From JBLIKP01 sp047635375 (lineage in GTDB: Bacteria > Bacteroidota > Bacteroidia > Sphingobacteriales > Sphingobacteriaceae): a stretch of DNA of 64,000 nucleotides. This document shows positions 9,889 to 20,700 of this stretch, piece after piece. The notes below the pieces were generated by a model. It worked only from the letters and a program-made list of their open reading frames with translations. It made no database searches and was not told the DNA's origin. Every line of letters begins with the position of its first letter. Position 1 is the first letter of the stretch. The stretch lies in contig JBLIKP010000003.1 in assembly GCA_047635375.1 (NCBI GenBank), forward strand, positions 1-64,000, in the 5' to 3' direction. The translations under genes and the position numbers were made by a program.

Positions 9889-12372
9889 ATGAAAAATTTA
9901 ATATTCCCTTCACTAGCAATTTCCATTGTAGTAATTATTGGTTCGTTGTCTTACGTATCAAATAAGGAGCAATCCAATAACGTTAATACAAAAAATCCAG
10001 GATATTTATTAGACTATCAAGTTCAAAAGGGAATAGATAAAATTGAGACTCCTGCAGCCTATTATGCCGATTTATTAGGTAATATTAAATCAACCTCACA
10101 AAGAGCATCAGAATCTGCATTTATTGAAAACATAAACGAGCTAGGTCCTGAAAATGTTGGAGGAAGAGCAAGGGCACTTCAAATGGATTTAAATGACTCA
10201 AATAGGATTTTTGCTGGAAGTGTTTCGGGTGGTATCTGGGTTTCAGAAAATAAAGGTGATAGTTGGAGTCCTATTAATGATTACGCAAGTAACTTAGGAG
10301 TAACTTCAATTACTCAAAGTCCACTTAATACCAATGTTTTATTTTACTCCACTGGTGAGGTTAGAGGAAATTCAGCTAATATTTTTGGTGAAGGTGTTTT
10401 CAAAAGTATTGATGGGGGTAAATCGTTTTTTCATTTGGCGGGTTCCAAAATTAACGAAATATATCCGAATACATGGAAAATTGTAGCTTCACCAATTGAT
10501 GAAAACACAGTTTATTTAGCTACTCATACCGAAGGCTTAGTAAGATCTACCGACGGTGGTGAATCCTTCCACTTGTTATTAAACGGAAATATTACAGATG
10601 TAGAAGTTCTTCCTGATGGAAAGGTAATCGTAGGTTCTAAGGGCGAAGGAATATTCAAATCGAATAATGGAAACCCAGGAACTTTTATAAAGGCTGAATC
10701 AATTTTGCCTGAAACTGGAGAATTTTCAAGAGTTGAATTAGCTTTTTGCGAATCACAACCATCTACTATTTATGCAGCTATAGTTAATAAAAATGAATCT
10801 GGCTTATTATATCTATTTAAATCAATCGACGAAGGTTTAAATTGGTCAAAAGTAATTAACCCGAATAAAAGAGGGATTAGTTTTTTATTCCCATGGTATT
10901 GTTTAGCATTAGAAGTTAAGCCAAGCGATCCTAATTTTGTGGTTATTGGAAGTGTAAGCTTGGGGTATAGCATTGATGGAGGAACAACTTGGCTATTAGC
11001 TGGACAATCTCATGCAGATTATCACATTATTAAGTTTGATAAAAATAATGAGGATAGAATTTTAGCAGGGAATGATGGCGGGCTGTATGAGTATTCTGCT
11101 TCGACTATGATGTTTCCTGCAAAGTCCTTAAATAATGATTTTATTGTATCTCAGTATTATGCAGGAGATTATCATCCTGAAAATGATGCCGTAATTGGAG
11201 GTACTCAAGATAATGGAACAAACTTTGTTTCTGTTGAGAGTAGTAATTTTGAAGAAATTAGCGGTGGTGATGGAGGATTTTCTTTTATTCACCAACAAAA
11301 ACCGGAAATCGCATACATGACATCCCAGAATGGGTATTTAAACAAAACCTCCAATTTAGGTGCTTCGGATCCTACATTAATGATAATAATGAACGAATTA
11401 GATTCCAACCGTGATTTTGTCGTTGACGATGGAACCTGGTTTATCAATCCGTTTAATGTAAATCCAAAAAATGGAGATGAACTCTTTTATACTACGCTAA
11501 AACGAATTTGGAGATCTAATAATGGTGGTCAAAATTGGACTGAGTTAACAAACGAAATTGGAGAGAATAGATACAAAGCTCCATTTGCCTTAGGTTTATC
11601 AAATGAATTAGAGCCTAAACTTTATGTTGCAGGTAGTGGTGGTATATTTTATAGAATTGATGATGCAACCTCTGCAATTCCTGGAGATGAAGTAGACCTT
11701 TCTGAATCAATCCCAATTGGTTTGAGGTCAGATTTTTTCAGAAATATAACAGTTAACCCGAATGATCCCTCTCAATTATTTGTATCATTATCTAATCTTT
11801 CAACAAAGTCAAGAATCTTTAGAGTAGATTTCGCTGATACTGATAGCCCTGTTTTTATTGATATTAGTGGAGATTTGCCAAGGAACTTACCGGTAAATTG
11901 GGTTGATGTAAGTGAAGAAAATCCAGATTTTATTATTGCAGGAACAGATTTTGGCTTGTATTCAACCTCAACGGGTGGCGATATATGGAATAGAGTGGAT
12001 GAGTTTCCAAACGTTGTTATATACCAAGTAAAAATTCGTCAGTCCGATCAAAAACTGTTTGTGTTTACACACGGAAGAGGTGTTTGGATTGCTGATGCAA
12101 ATACTACAGTAACGGGAGTTGAAAATAATGAAATATCCAAGGTATCGGTTTACCCGAACCCAGCCACAAATTCCATTTCCTTAAACAATAGAGGAAAGAA
12201 AGTTAATCTAATCGAAATTTATAATATGCAAGGCCAAAAAGTTGCTGAGAAATATGTAAAGAGAGTAGGGGAAGGCATGGATGTTAGTAATCTTTCATCA
12301 GGAACCTATTTGGTAAAAGGTACTCTTGACAATAAAATCGTAACTCAAGGTAGGTTTGTAAAGAGGGATTAG
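9889..12372 (+). CDS. T9SS-exported Asp-box (BNR/sortilin-like) beta-propeller protein
   Basis: 827 residues from the chosen ATG (MKNLIFPSLAIS, a signal peptide or N-terminal anchor); the ATG 33 bp upstream would precede it by a poor sequence. At least seven Asp-box-like turns (SENKGDSW, SIDGGKSF, STDGGESF, SIDEGLNW, SIDGGTTW, SNNGGQNW, STGGDIW) indicate a multi-bladed propeller of the sortilin/BNR class. A type A T9SS sorting domain (YPNPATNSI to the basic end RFVKRD) covers about 752-827. Such folds can bind or hydrolyse glycans or proteins; nothing here shows which. A mutated paralogue lies just upstream, and the 3' end is 6 bp from the convergent lgt gene. Confidence 0.88.
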   Translation: MKNLIFPSLAISIVVIIGSLSYVSNKEQSNNVNTKNPGYLLDYQVQKGIDKIETPAAYYADLLGNIKSTSQRASESAFIENINELGPENVGGRARALQMDLNDSNRIFAGSVSGGIWVSENKGDSWSPINDYASNLGVTSITQSPLNTNVLFYSTGEVRGNSANIFGEGVFKSIDGGKSFFHLAGSKINEIYPNTWKIVASPIDENTVYLATHTEGLVRSTDGGESFHLLLNGNITDVEVLPDGKVIVGSKGEGIFKSNNGNPGTFIKAESILPETGEFSRVELAFCESQPSTIYAAIVNKNESGLLYLFKSIDEGLNWSKVINPNKRGISFLFPWYCLALEVKPSDPNFVVIGSVSLGYSIDGGTTWLLAGQSHADYHIIKFDKNNEDRILAGNDGGLYEYSASTMMFPAKSLNNDFIVSQYYAGDYHPENDAVIGGTQDNGTNFVSVESSNFEEISGGDGGFSFIHQQKPEIAYMTSQNGYLNKTSNLGASDPTLMIIMNELDSNRDFVVDDGTWFINPFNVNPKNGDELFYTTLKRIWRSNNGGQNWTELTNEIGENRYKAPFALGLSNELEPKLYVAGSGGIFYRIDDATSAIPGDEVDLSESIPIGLRSDFFRNITVNPNDPSQLFVSLSNLSTKSRIFRVDFADTDSPVFIDISGDLPRNLPVNWVDVSEENPDFIIAGTDFGLYSTSTGGDIWNRVDEFPNVVIYQVKIRQSDQKLFVFTHGRGVWIADANTTVTGVENNEISKVSVYPNPATNSISLNNRGKKVNLIEIYNMQGQKVAEKYVKRVGEGMDVSNLSSGTYLVKGTLDNKIVTQGRFVKRD

Positions 12373-12378
12373 ACTAAT

Positions 12379-13158
12379 TTATTTAGCCTTTTTGAGTAGA
12401 TAAAACCCAATTAATATCAGGGGTAAGGATAAAAGTTGACCCATGCTTATATAAGCTTCAATCCAGTTCTCAGATAGAGGGGCTTTAAGGAATTCGATGA
12501 AAAATCTAGGAATTAGAGTGGCTATTAAAACAAGGCCAATCATAAAACCTTCTTTTGAAATTAAGGCGTTTCTCCTCTCAAAGAAATAGCAAGTCAACAC
12601 AATAATAAAATAGGTAATCCCTTCTACAAGTTGAATTGGGTACCTTGGGATAGAGTCAACTAAAGGAAAAATTATTCCAAAAGTTGAATTCGTAGTGATT
12701 CCTACAATTTCTTGGTTAAATAAATTTCCGAATCTAATTAAGGATCCTCCTAGTAATAAAGGGACTGCCAATACGTCTAACACCCATAAAAAAGACTTTC
12801 GTTTTATTACTTTGGAAACGATAAAGGCGGCAATAAATAATCCAATTACCCCGCCATGGCTTGATAATCCACCCATTTTTAGTTGGATTATTTCAGGAAT
12901 GTGGTTTTGATAATAATTCCAATTATAGAAAAACACATGACCTAATCGGGCAAATAAAATTATGCATGTTGCCATTATCAGGAGCGTAAGCTCAGCCCAG
13001 TAACCCTGAATACCCTCCTTTTTTAAATGAAAAGAAAACTTAAAATACGCAATTAGAAAGGACGTTATAAAGAAAAACGTATACCACCGAACCGTTAGGA
13101 ATTCGGTTTCAATTAGGAAGGGTGAGAAGTCCCAAGTTATTGCATTTAGAACACCCAA
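12379..13158 (-). CDS. lgt: Prolipoprotein diacylglyceryl transferase
   Basis: A 259-residue polytopic inner-membrane enzyme. It moves diacylglyceryl from phosphatidylglycerol to the lipobox cysteine, the first step in lipoprotein maturation. Family motifs are present: HGG at 101-103, the signature RFGNLFNQEIVG starting at Arg142, and PRYPIQLVEG. About seven hydrophobic segments are visible. It lies 2 bp upstream of nothing else on its strand but follows the acetyltransferase gene closely (2 bp), so the three minus-strand genes here (YggS type, GNAT, lgt) probably form one transcript. Several predicted lipoproteins in this window would be its substrates. Confidence 0.95.
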   Translation of the reverse strand: MGVLNAITWDFSPFLIETEFLTVRWYTFFFITSFLIAYFKFSFHLKKEGIQGYWAELTLLIMATCIILFARLGHVFFYNWNYYQNHIPEIIQLKMGGLSSHGGVIGLFIAAFIVSKVIKRKSFLWVLDVLAVPLLLGGSLIRFGNLFNQEIVGITTNSTFGIIFPLVDSIPRYPIQLVEGITYFIIVLTCYFFERRNALISKEGFMIGLVLIATLIPRFFIEFLKAPLSENWIEAYISMGQLLSLPLILIGFYLLKKAK

Positions 13159-13160
13159 AA

Positions 13161-13622
13161 TTAAGCTTGTAGATCTTCAAAGGTGAATTTGGCATTCAGC
13201 CAGGTTTCATCCAGTCTGCTTCCATGTTTTTTATAAAAATTTATTGCTGGAGTATTCCAATCTAATACTTGCCATTCAAGACGACCTGCATTTTCTTCCT
13301 TAGCTAATTCTTTTAAGACCAAAAATAATTCTTGGCCAATTCCATTCTTTCGAAAAGATTCTTTAACAACGAAGTCTTCAAGGAAAATTGTAGTGCCCTT
13401 CCATGTACTATATCTTGAGTAAAACAGGGCGAAACCTACCACTGTGGAGTTTAATTCCGCGACTAGCGTTCTGAATTTTGGGAGTTCACCCCACCCATCG
13501 TTTTTAAATTCTTCCAATGATAAGGTTACCTCATCAGGAGCATTTTCATAAACGGCCAATTCATTGATTAATTCAAAAATGACTTCAGCATCTGAATCAA
13601 GTCCTTTTCTAATCTTTAGCAT
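13161..13622 (-). CDS. GNAT acetyltransferase, diamine/spermidine N-acetyltransferase type
   Basis: 153 residues forming one GNAT domain. The acetyl-CoA loop is in the FRKNGIGQELF segment, and the late motif EWQVLDWNTPAINFYKKHG is characteristic of the SSAT (polyamine N1-acetyltransferase) subfamily, as is YSTWKGTTIFLEDFVV. The likely reaction is acetyl transfer from acetyl-CoA to a small amine or a thialysine-like amino acid; the exact acceptor is not determined. It overlaps the upstream YggS-type gene by 14 bp and is followed by lgt, which suggests co-transcription rather than a shared pathway. Confidence 0.88.
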   Translation of the reverse strand: MLKIRKGLDSDAEVIFELINELAVYENAPDEVTLSLEEFKNDGWGELPKFRTLVAELNSTVVGFALFYSRYSTWKGTTIFLEDFVVKESFRKNGIGQELFLVLKELAKEENAGRLEWQVLDWNTPAINFYKKHGSRLDETWLNAKFTFEDLQA

Positions 13623-14316
13623 TTTCTTTTACAGTTTTTGGGTAATGTCTCGCTCCAAAAATTTTGGTTCCAACTCGAATCATTGTGCTTCCTTGCTCAA
13701 TGGCCAAATCATAATCTGAAGTCATTCCCATTGATAATTCGGTGAATTCTTCATTTTTTCTGAAGAAACTTTTCTTTAATCCATCGTGGAATAACGCCAT
13801 TTCTTTAAACTCCTCAAAAATGTTTCCTTGCTTTGGGGTATTGGTTGCAATTCCCATTAGACCAACAATTTTTACGTGCTCTAATTTTTGAAATTCTCCT
13901 TCCGTAAGCATTAATATCATCTCATCGTGGGAAAAGCCAAATTTGGTTTCCTCATCGGCAATATGAAGCTGTAGAAGTACATTTATCACCCTTTTGTTTT
14001 GGGCCGCGCGTTTATCAATTTCCTTTAATAATTCAAAAGTATCAACAGAATGAATTAAGTGTACGAATGGAGCTATATACTTTACCTTATTTCGCTGTAA
14101 ATGCCCAACCATGTGCCATTCAATATCCTTTGGAAGCAAGGCTTCTTTTTCAGTTAATTCTTGAACATGATTTTCACCAAAAGCCCGTTGACCCAAGTCA
14201 TACAATCTCTGTATGCTTTCAATGGGTTGTTTTTTCGAAACTGCGATTAGTTTCGTGGGCTTTTCGCCGATGTCCTTTATTACTTTTTGAATGTTTTTCT
14301 CTAAATCTGCCGCCAT
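13609..14316 (-). CDS. YggS-type pyridoxal phosphate homeostasis protein
   Basis: About 235 residues, a single TIM-barrel PLP-binding protein of the YggS/PROSC family. The PLP lysine lies in KLIAVSKKQP; other family markers are FGENHVQEL, HMVGHLQRNK, HSVDT and SMGMTSDYDLAIEQGSTMIRVG (first part). The family keeps free PLP levels safe and has no known catalytic turnover. I chose the ATG at 14316; another in-frame ATG 6 bp earlier is possible. It heads the YggS-GNAT-lgt run and is divergent from the DUF4296 gene. Confidence 0.93.
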   Translation of the reverse strand: MAADLEKNIQKVIKDIGEKPTKLIAVSKKQPIESIQRLYDLGQRAFGENHVQELTEKEALLPKDIEWHMVGHLQRNKVKYIAPFVHLIHSVDTFELLKEIDKRAAQNKRVINVLLQLHIADEETKFGFSHDEMILMLTEGEFQKLEHVKIVGLMGIATNTPKQGNIFEEFKEMALFHDGLKKSFFRKNEEFTELSMGMTSDYDLAIEQGSTMIRVGTKIFGARHYPKTVKENAKD

Positions 14317-14384
14317 AATCAATCAATATATAGCGAAGGTAAGGTTAACCATTTATTTTGACTAAGGAAATTGAGGTTAGTTGC

Positions 14385-14392
14385 TATCTTTG
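14385..14392 (+). promoter_or_regulatory. -7 box of the DUF4296-mutS2 transcript
   Basis: TATCTTTG fits TAnnTTTG exactly and ends 5 bp before the ATG at 14398, which predicts a leaderless or nearly leaderless mRNA. A TTTG occurs at 14357-14360 but the 24-nt spacing is longer than usual. Confidence 0.5.
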
Positions 14393-14397
14393 CAATA

Positions 14398-14757
14398 ATG
14401 AAGGAGAAAATCACCAAATCTTTATTATCCATATTTGGATTAATAATCTTTTTAAGTTCTTGCTCGCCACTTGATAAAGGGTCAAATTCTGAGCAGATCA
14501 TTTCTCCCAAGAAAATGGTGGGAGTGTTTTTGGATATGCATCTTGCCGAAGCCAATTTGGCAAGTCTTCCACAGAACGACTCTGTTATCAGGCTTGTTAA
14601 CGAATACTATAAGTTCATTTTCGATTTCCATGAAACTGATAGCGCAACTTTTAAACGAAGCATAGCCTACTATTCGGCACATCCCAAAAAAATGGATGAA
14701 ATCTACCAACAAGTGGTAGATTCTTTAACCAAACTTGAAGCACAAGAATACAAGTGA
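14398..14757 (+). CDS. DUF4296 lipoprotein
   Basis: 119 residues from the chosen start MKEKITKSLLSIFG. An upstream in-frame ATG at 14371 is excluded because the -7 box lies between the two. The lipobox LSSC puts the acylated Cys near residue 22. The rest matches DUF4296, a Bacteroidota family of unknown function often found near small-molecule or DNA genes (MVGVFLDMHLAEANL; YYSAHPKKMDEIY). Its TGA stop overlaps the GTG start of mutS2 by 4 bp, so translation of the two is probably coupled. Confidence 0.85.
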   Translation: MKEKITKSLLSIFGLIIFLSSCSPLDKGSNSEQIISPKKMVGVFLDMHLAEANLASLPQNDSVIRLVNEYYKFIFDFHETDSATFKRSIAYYSAHPKKMDEIYQQVVDSLTKLEAQEYK

Positions 14758-17120
14758 TATTATTCCCTAAAAATATTTTCGAAAAAATCGGATTTGACGA
14801 CGTACTAGTCCGTCTCAAAGAAAAAACTTTAAGCGCCGATCTCAGGGATAAGTTATCCCTGATTCAACCACTAACCTTCACCCAAATTGCAGAATCACGA
14901 GCAGTATTCCTTGAGTTAATCGAATTTCGAAAAGAGAATTCAACTCCATCTCATATACGAGTACCTTCGTTTCAACAATTTGGATCGGCCTTCAGGATTA
15001 AAAATGCGTCACTTACAGTAGAGCAGGTTGAAAATTTATTCCAAGTGGTCGAAAATCACGGCTATTGGGAGTTGAAAACTAAGGCTGAGTTTAAACTACT
15101 TAATTCACTATTACCAAACGGTAGAGAGGTACAGGTTGTGTTTTCGTTATTGTCCAATGTGCTTAATAAGCGAGGGAAATTCGATAACTCAGCGTCGCAG
15201 AAACTATCTGAAATTTCCGGGGAAATAAGTGCAGTTGAAGGATCAATTTCAAGAAATGCTAGCGCAATTTTTGGGAGGCTAAAATCTGAAGGACTTGCCA
15301 CTGGTGAAAACTTGACTTTTAGAGATGGCCGAACAGTAATTCCCGTTCCGGTTGAAAATAAAAGGAAAATTGAGGGTTTTATTCATGATGTTTCTGCTAC
15401 TGGAAAAACCGTTTTTATTGAGCCTAAAGAACTTTTTGAAGGGAATAATAGACTAAGGGAGCTTTACTTTGAAAGAGATAGCGAAATAAATAGAATTCTA
15501 AATGAACTGACTGAATCTCTTTCTGACTATTCTGAAACCATTGAATGGATTTTTAAGTCATTAATAAAATTAGAGTGGTTTTACGTCCTCCAGCAATGGA
15601 CAAAAAGTATTGATGGGATTTTTCCAGAGGTGGTTAATCAGCCGGTAATTAATATTATTGATGGGGTTCATCCTTTGCTTCACTTTCACCTTAAGGAAAT
15701 TAAGAAAACCGCCGTTCCCCTTTCGATTCGATTGGATAATAAGCAGCGGGTATTAATTATTTCAGGCCCAAATGCAGGAGGAAAGTCAGTCGCATTGAAA
15801 ACGCTTGGGGTTACTCAATTAATGATTCAACACGGAATTCCAGTAATTGCAAATGAAAAAAGTGAGTTCGGTTTTTTCGATAAAATCTTGGTCGATTTAG
15901 GGGATGATCAATCCCTTGAAAATGACTTGAGTACTTATAGTGCTCATTTGGCGGCAATGAAATATATCACAAGACAAGCTACTCCTGATACTCTTGTGCT
16001 GATAGATGAGATGGGCTCCGGTACTGACCCTCATTTCGGAGCACCCTTGGCACAAAGTATTTTAGTTGAATTGGCAAAAAAGAACATTAAAGGGGTAATC
16101 ACAACCCACTTTTCAAGTCTTAAGCTTTTCGCCGATGAAACCCCAGGTTTTGTAAATGCTGGGATGCGATACGATACAGAAAAGTTAGAACCAAAATTCG
16201 AACTTGAAACGGGGAAGCCTGGTAGTTCCTTTGCATTTGAAATCGCCAAGAATATGGGTATTTCAATCGAAGTTTTGGATAGAGCCAGAAACTTAGCGGG
16301 GGAGGAGAGTGTTGATTTTGATGACGCCTTACTTCAATTAGAAAAGGAAAAGAAACAGCTGGAAGAACTTCGGCTTGAAGCCGAAAAGACAAAAAATAGT
16401 TTTACTGAGCTGAAAGATGAGTACAAGAAACTAAAAGAGGATCTTGATTCAAGGAAAAAGGAAATTATAAAGCAGGCCAATTTAGAAGCCGAGTCAATTT
16501 TAAACGGTGCGAATAAGAAAATAGAAAACACCATCCGTCAAATTAAAGAAACCAACGCCGATAAGCTCGAAACAAAGAAGGCTAGGAATGAATTGCTTCA
16601 AGAGAAACAACAGATTGTTGGAAAATTAAAGAAGTTTCAAGAGGAAATTGAAACCGATGAAAAACCTAAGGTCGGGGATAAGGTTAAACTTAAAAACTCT
16701 AAAACTACTGGTGAAATTGCCGAAATACGTGGCAAAAAGTTGGTGATAAATTTTAACGAGGTTAAAACCACGCTAGATATGGACAAGGTGGTTGTCCTTA
16801 AAGAAAACAAAAAAATGGCCCCCGAAGCTAAAAAACGGTTTATGGATTTGGTAGTGTCTAAATCAAAAACATTTAAGCAGACCTTAGATATCAGAGGGTT
16901 TAGACGGGATGAGGCTATTTCAACTTTTGAAACTTACTTAGATGAGGCCATGTTGCTAGGGATGTCAAATTTAACCATCTTGCATGGGAAGGGAAATGGA
17001 GTCCTTCAAAAAGCTATTTGGGATCAATTAAAAGTTTACCCCAAAGTAAAAAGCTATAAATATGCCCACCCTGATAGAGGAGGGGCTGGAATAACTGAAG
17101 TAATTCTTAATAACGATTAA
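14754..17120 (+). CDS. mutS2: Endonuclease MutS2 (Smr-domain MutS homologue)
   Basis: 788 residues starting at GTG within a GTGA overlap with the preceding stop. Parts in order: MutS core and lever (about 1-310); ATPase with Walker A GPNAGGKS at 338-345 and Walker B LIDEMGSGTDP; a long charged coiled coil (about 520-640); a KOW/linker stretch (KVGDKVKLKN); and a C-terminal Smr domain (TLDIRGFRRDEA and LHGKGNGVLQ). It lacks the mismatch-recognition domain of MutS. Known family roles are suppression of recombination and rescue of collided ribosomes; which applies here cannot be read from sequence. Confidence 0.96.
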   Translation: MILFPKNIFEKIGFDDVLVRLKEKTLSADLRDKLSLIQPLTFTQIAESRAVFLELIEFRKENSTPSHIRVPSFQQFGSAFRIKNASLTVEQVENLFQVVENHGYWELKTKAEFKLLNSLLPNGREVQVVFSLLSNVLNKRGKFDNSASQKLSEISGEISAVEGSISRNASAIFGRLKSEGLATGENLTFRDGRTVIPVPVENKRKIEGFIHDVSATGKTVFIEPKELFEGNNRLRELYFERDSEINRILNELTESLSDYSETIEWIFKSLIKLEWFYVLQQWTKSIDGIFPEVVNQPVINIIDGVHPLLHFHLKEIKKTAVPLSIRLDNKQRVLIISGPNAGGKSVALKTLGVTQLMIQHGIPVIANEKSEFGFFDKILVDLGDDQSLENDLSTYSAHLAAMKYITRQATPDTLVLIDEMGSGTDPHFGAPLAQSILVELAKKNIKGVITTHFSSLKLFADETPGFVNAGMRYDTEKLEPKFELETGKPGSSFAFEIAKNMGISIEVLDRARNLAGEESVDFDDALLQLEKEKKQLEELRLEAEKTKNSFTELKDEYKKLKEDLDSRKKEIIKQANLEAESILNGANKKIENTIRQIKETNADKLETKKARNELLQEKQQIVGKLKKFQEEIETDEKPKVGDKVKLKNSKTTGEIAEIRGKKLVINFNEVKTTLDMDKVVVLKENKKMAPEAKKRFMDLVVSKSKTFKQTLDIRGFRRDEAISTFETYLDEAMLLGMSNLTILHGKGNGVLQKAIWDQLKVYPKVKSYKYAHPDRGGAGITEVILNND

Positions 17121-17192
17121 ACATATTCAATTTTTGCTTGTTTATTTTAATTCTAAGGCGAAAGCCAATTATATTAGTTAAAATTTTAAAAT

Positions 17193-17699
17193 ATGATTTC
17201 AAATAAAATAGAAAAACTGCTTAACGAGCAGTACAATATGGAGCTATTTGCTTCTAACGCATATTTAAGCATTGCATCTTATTTTACCGATGAAGATCTA
17301 GATGGGATGGCGCAATTTTTTATGGTTCAATCCAAAGAAGAAAGTGCCCACGCTGAAAAATTCTTCAAGTATATTCATGATGCTGGTGGAAAAGTAGAGA
17401 TGGAAGCGATTGCTAAACCAACAACTAAGTTTAAATCAGTGAAGCAAGTTTTTGAAGCTGCCTTAACTCAAGAAAAAGGGGTAACGGCAAGCATTAACAA
17501 AATTGTTAAGCAGGCTCTTGGCGAAAGTGATTATACTACACATGCCTTTTTAACTTGGTTCCTAACTGAACAAGTAGAGGAAGAAGCAATAATTTCAAAC
17601 ATAATCAAGAAAATCGAACGCGTAGGAGATAATAAAAGCGCACTGTTTTTAATTGATAATGAATTGGGGAAAAGAACCTTTGTAGAAGGGGAAGCGTGA
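17193..17699 (+). CDS. ftnA: Bacterial non-haem ferritin
   Basis: 168 residues, a four-helix iron-storage protein. The ferroxidase-site residues are present at the usual positions: Glu17, Glu50, His53, Glu94 and Gln127, with Glu126 and Glu130 fitting the third iron site of FtnA. It oxidises Fe(II) and stores Fe(III) in a 24-subunit cytoplasmic shell. It is monocistronic, with its own upstream region of about 70 bp and a strong terminator directly after the gene. No Fur box was recognised. Confidence 0.95.
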   Translation: MISNKIEKLLNEQYNMELFASNAYLSIASYFTDEDLDGMAQFFMVQSKEESAHAEKFFKYIHDAGGKVEMEAIAKPTTKFKSVKQVFEAALTQEKGVTASINKIVKQALGESDYTTHAFLTWFLTEQVEEEAIISNIIKKIERVGDNKSALFLIDNELGKRTFVEGEA

Positions 17700-17711
17700 A
17701 AAAATAATAAC

Positions 17712-17750
17712 AAAAAAAAGCCGCGATTCATTTGAATCGCGGCTTTTTTT
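17712..17750. terminator. Bidirectional terminator between ftnA and the adhesin gene
   Basis: A perfect 11-bp stem (17720-17730 with 17733-17743) and a 2-nt loop, with A8 before and T7 after. It works for ferritin on the plus strand and for the convergent adhesin gene ending at 17765. Confidence 0.93.
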
Positions 17751-17764
17751 ATGGGTTTAACCTT

Positions 17765-20700
17765 TTACATTTTTTGAACTCTTAGTGTCTTAACTTTATC
17801 TGCCGAAATTAATTTAACTAAATATATTCCAGAAGGTAGGTCTGACAAATCTATTTCAGAATTCACATCTATGTTCTTTAAAAGGGCTCCGTTTGAATTG
17901 AAAATCTGAACGTTTATTGACTTTGAAACAGCGCTGTTGAAATCAATAAATAATGCGCCATTCGTAGGGTTAGGATAAACTGTTACTTCCAATTCATTAG
18001 AATTTACCGAAGTTGGCTTTTCAATAATTGAAACCCTAACTGTGGCTTCAGCACATAAAACAGGTTCTCCTAAATCGCAGATTTCATATTTGAAAATTAC
18101 TGATCCTTTAAAATCTTCTTTTGGAGTGTAAATTACCGTTCCATTACTTAACGTTGTAACCGATCCAACCGCAGGGTCCTGAGTAATTCTAAGTGAATTT
18201 AAATCCAGTTTTCCTTCAGGGTCGCTATCGTTAGTGGTCACATTTACCTCCTTTGTAGTGTTCATGAACGTGATAAGTGAATCATCAAGAGCAATAGGGG
18301 CTTCGTTTGGCTTGACAAATAAATCAACCTGAACGAAGACAAATGCAGTGTCGCAACCATTTCTTTCATCACAAATAACATATTGGAATGAGTCAAGTCC
18401 TAAAAAGCCATTGTTAGCCTGATATGAAACCTTGTCGGTGCCGACAAGGTTAGTTACTCCGTTAGTTGCCGATAAAGCTTCTGTGATGCTTAAAACATCA
18501 TTCTCAGGATCAGAATCGTTTAATAGCACCTCGACTTCAATTAAATCTTCCTCAACAGTTTTTGTAGAGTCGTTTAAAGCGATTGGAGCGAGGTTGTCTC
18601 TAATTACAACATTAAGATAAACTGTTGCAGTATCGCAAAGTGTAGAGTCATGTAAATCACAAATTGCATATTCAAATGAATCCGTCCCAACAAAAAGATC
18701 GCTAGCAGTATAGCAAATCTCACCAGCTTCACCGAAATTTAGCACCCCGTTCGAAGCAGCGGTAATGATTTCCAAACTCGCAGTATCTAAACCACCAAAT
18801 TGGTCAGAGTCGTTAGCAACAACATTCAAGCAGAATTCAATTGATTCTTGAACTTCGAAGCTGTCGTTTAAAGCTACCGGAGCAATGTTTTCAAACTCTT
18901 CTTCAATTGTGATTACCACCACCGCAGTGTCACATTTAATAGGGCTTCCGTTATCGCAAACACTATAGAAAAAGGTGTCCATTCCAAAAATTCCAGAATT
19001 AGGAGTGTAGGTTACCTCACCTGTTGAAGCATTTGTGATAGCCACCACCCCATTTGTTGGATCCTCTGTAATTATTAAGCTTAAGGTGTCTAAATCGTTT
19101 TCAAAGTCCGTGTCATTTTCTAGAACTAAGATTGAAATTGCAACATCCTCCTTAGTTATTGCGGAATCATTTAGGGCAATTGGTGCTGTATTATCCTTTA
19201 TAATAAAGATTACCATTGCAGTATCGCAAAGACTATTTACCTCTCGGTCACAAACTTTATAACTTAAAGTGTCTTTTCCGTTAAACCCTATACTTGGAGT
19301 ATAACTTATTTTACCATTTCCTGAGACAGTGGCTACCCCGTTATTGGTGGGAGCAACTATTGCTAAACTTATTGTGTCAAGGCGATTTCTTTCGTCAGAG
19401 TCGTTTCCTATTACAAAAACCGTTAGAGTAGGGTTTTGAGCAGAACTTGAACCGCTAGCGGAGTCGTTTTCTAAAGTAGGAGCTACGTTGCTGTAAGCAG
19501 CAATCTTTATTACTAATTGGGCGGTATCACATAATGCTGAGTTACCCAAATCACAAACTGAGTAAGTCAGGGTATCATTTCCTGCGAATCCAAATTCAGA
19601 AGTATATTCTATATTGCCCATATCCGTTGCGATTGCCATTCCATTTTTCGGATTGGTAATCAGGGTAACCGAGGCTGAATCTAATCCAGGAGTTTCGGAA
19701 GTGTCGTTATTGAGTACAAAGGCGATTATTAATTCGCCGTCCTCAGCATCAATACTGTCATTTAAGGCTATTGGGGCCTTGTTTTCAGAAATGGTTATTA
19801 CAACCATTGCCGTGTCACATTTTGGATTAGAAGCTAGGTCACATACTGAATAGGTAAAGGTGTCCATTCCATTAAAGCCTCCGTTTGGCAGATAAGTGAT
19901 GTTTCCCTTTGAGCCAATAACTGTTATTGTTCCATTTACTGGATTAGTAATCACCAAAACGTTAGCAGAATCTAAAGTTCCATCAAAATCAGTGTCGTTA
20001 TTTAACACTTCAATTTCGATTTCGGTTGATTTAACTGTTTTGGCCGAATCGTCTAATGCAATTGGAGCCGTATTTTCTTTTACAATAACGATTACCTGGG
20101 CAGTGTCACAGTTTTTTGGAGTTGCGATATCACAAACCGAATAGGTAAATGTATCTCTTCCAATAAAGGCTAAATTCGGTAAATATGAAATCACCCCCTT
20201 ATCTGAAATATTGGTGATTGAACCATTATTAGGATTTAATACCACTGTAATACCTGCTGAATCTAGGCTTCCATCAAAATCGGAATCATTATCTAAAACT
20301 GAAATTTCTATTTCATCTGCTTCAACAGTTTTAGCTGAATCGTCTAAAGCAATTGGATTTTGATCTGGGTTTACCTGAATAAATACCCAAGCAGTATCAC
20401 AATTTTTTGGAGTTGCGCTGTCACAGACGGAGTAAGAAAATGAATCAGTTCCAAGGAAACCAGTGTCTGGAAGGTATGAGATAAGACCGTCTGAAAGAAC
20501 TTCCGCGATGCCGTTTACGGCTTCCATTACAACCGCAAGTGAGCTTGTATCAAGTTTTCCCTCAGGATCAATATCGTTGATTAAAACACTAATTTCTACT
20601 AGGGTAATTTCAGCAGTAGTGTCAAAATCATTTGTGGCAACCGGAGGTTCATCTGGGTTAACTGTTATTATTACCATTGCCGTGTCACAAAGGACAGGGG

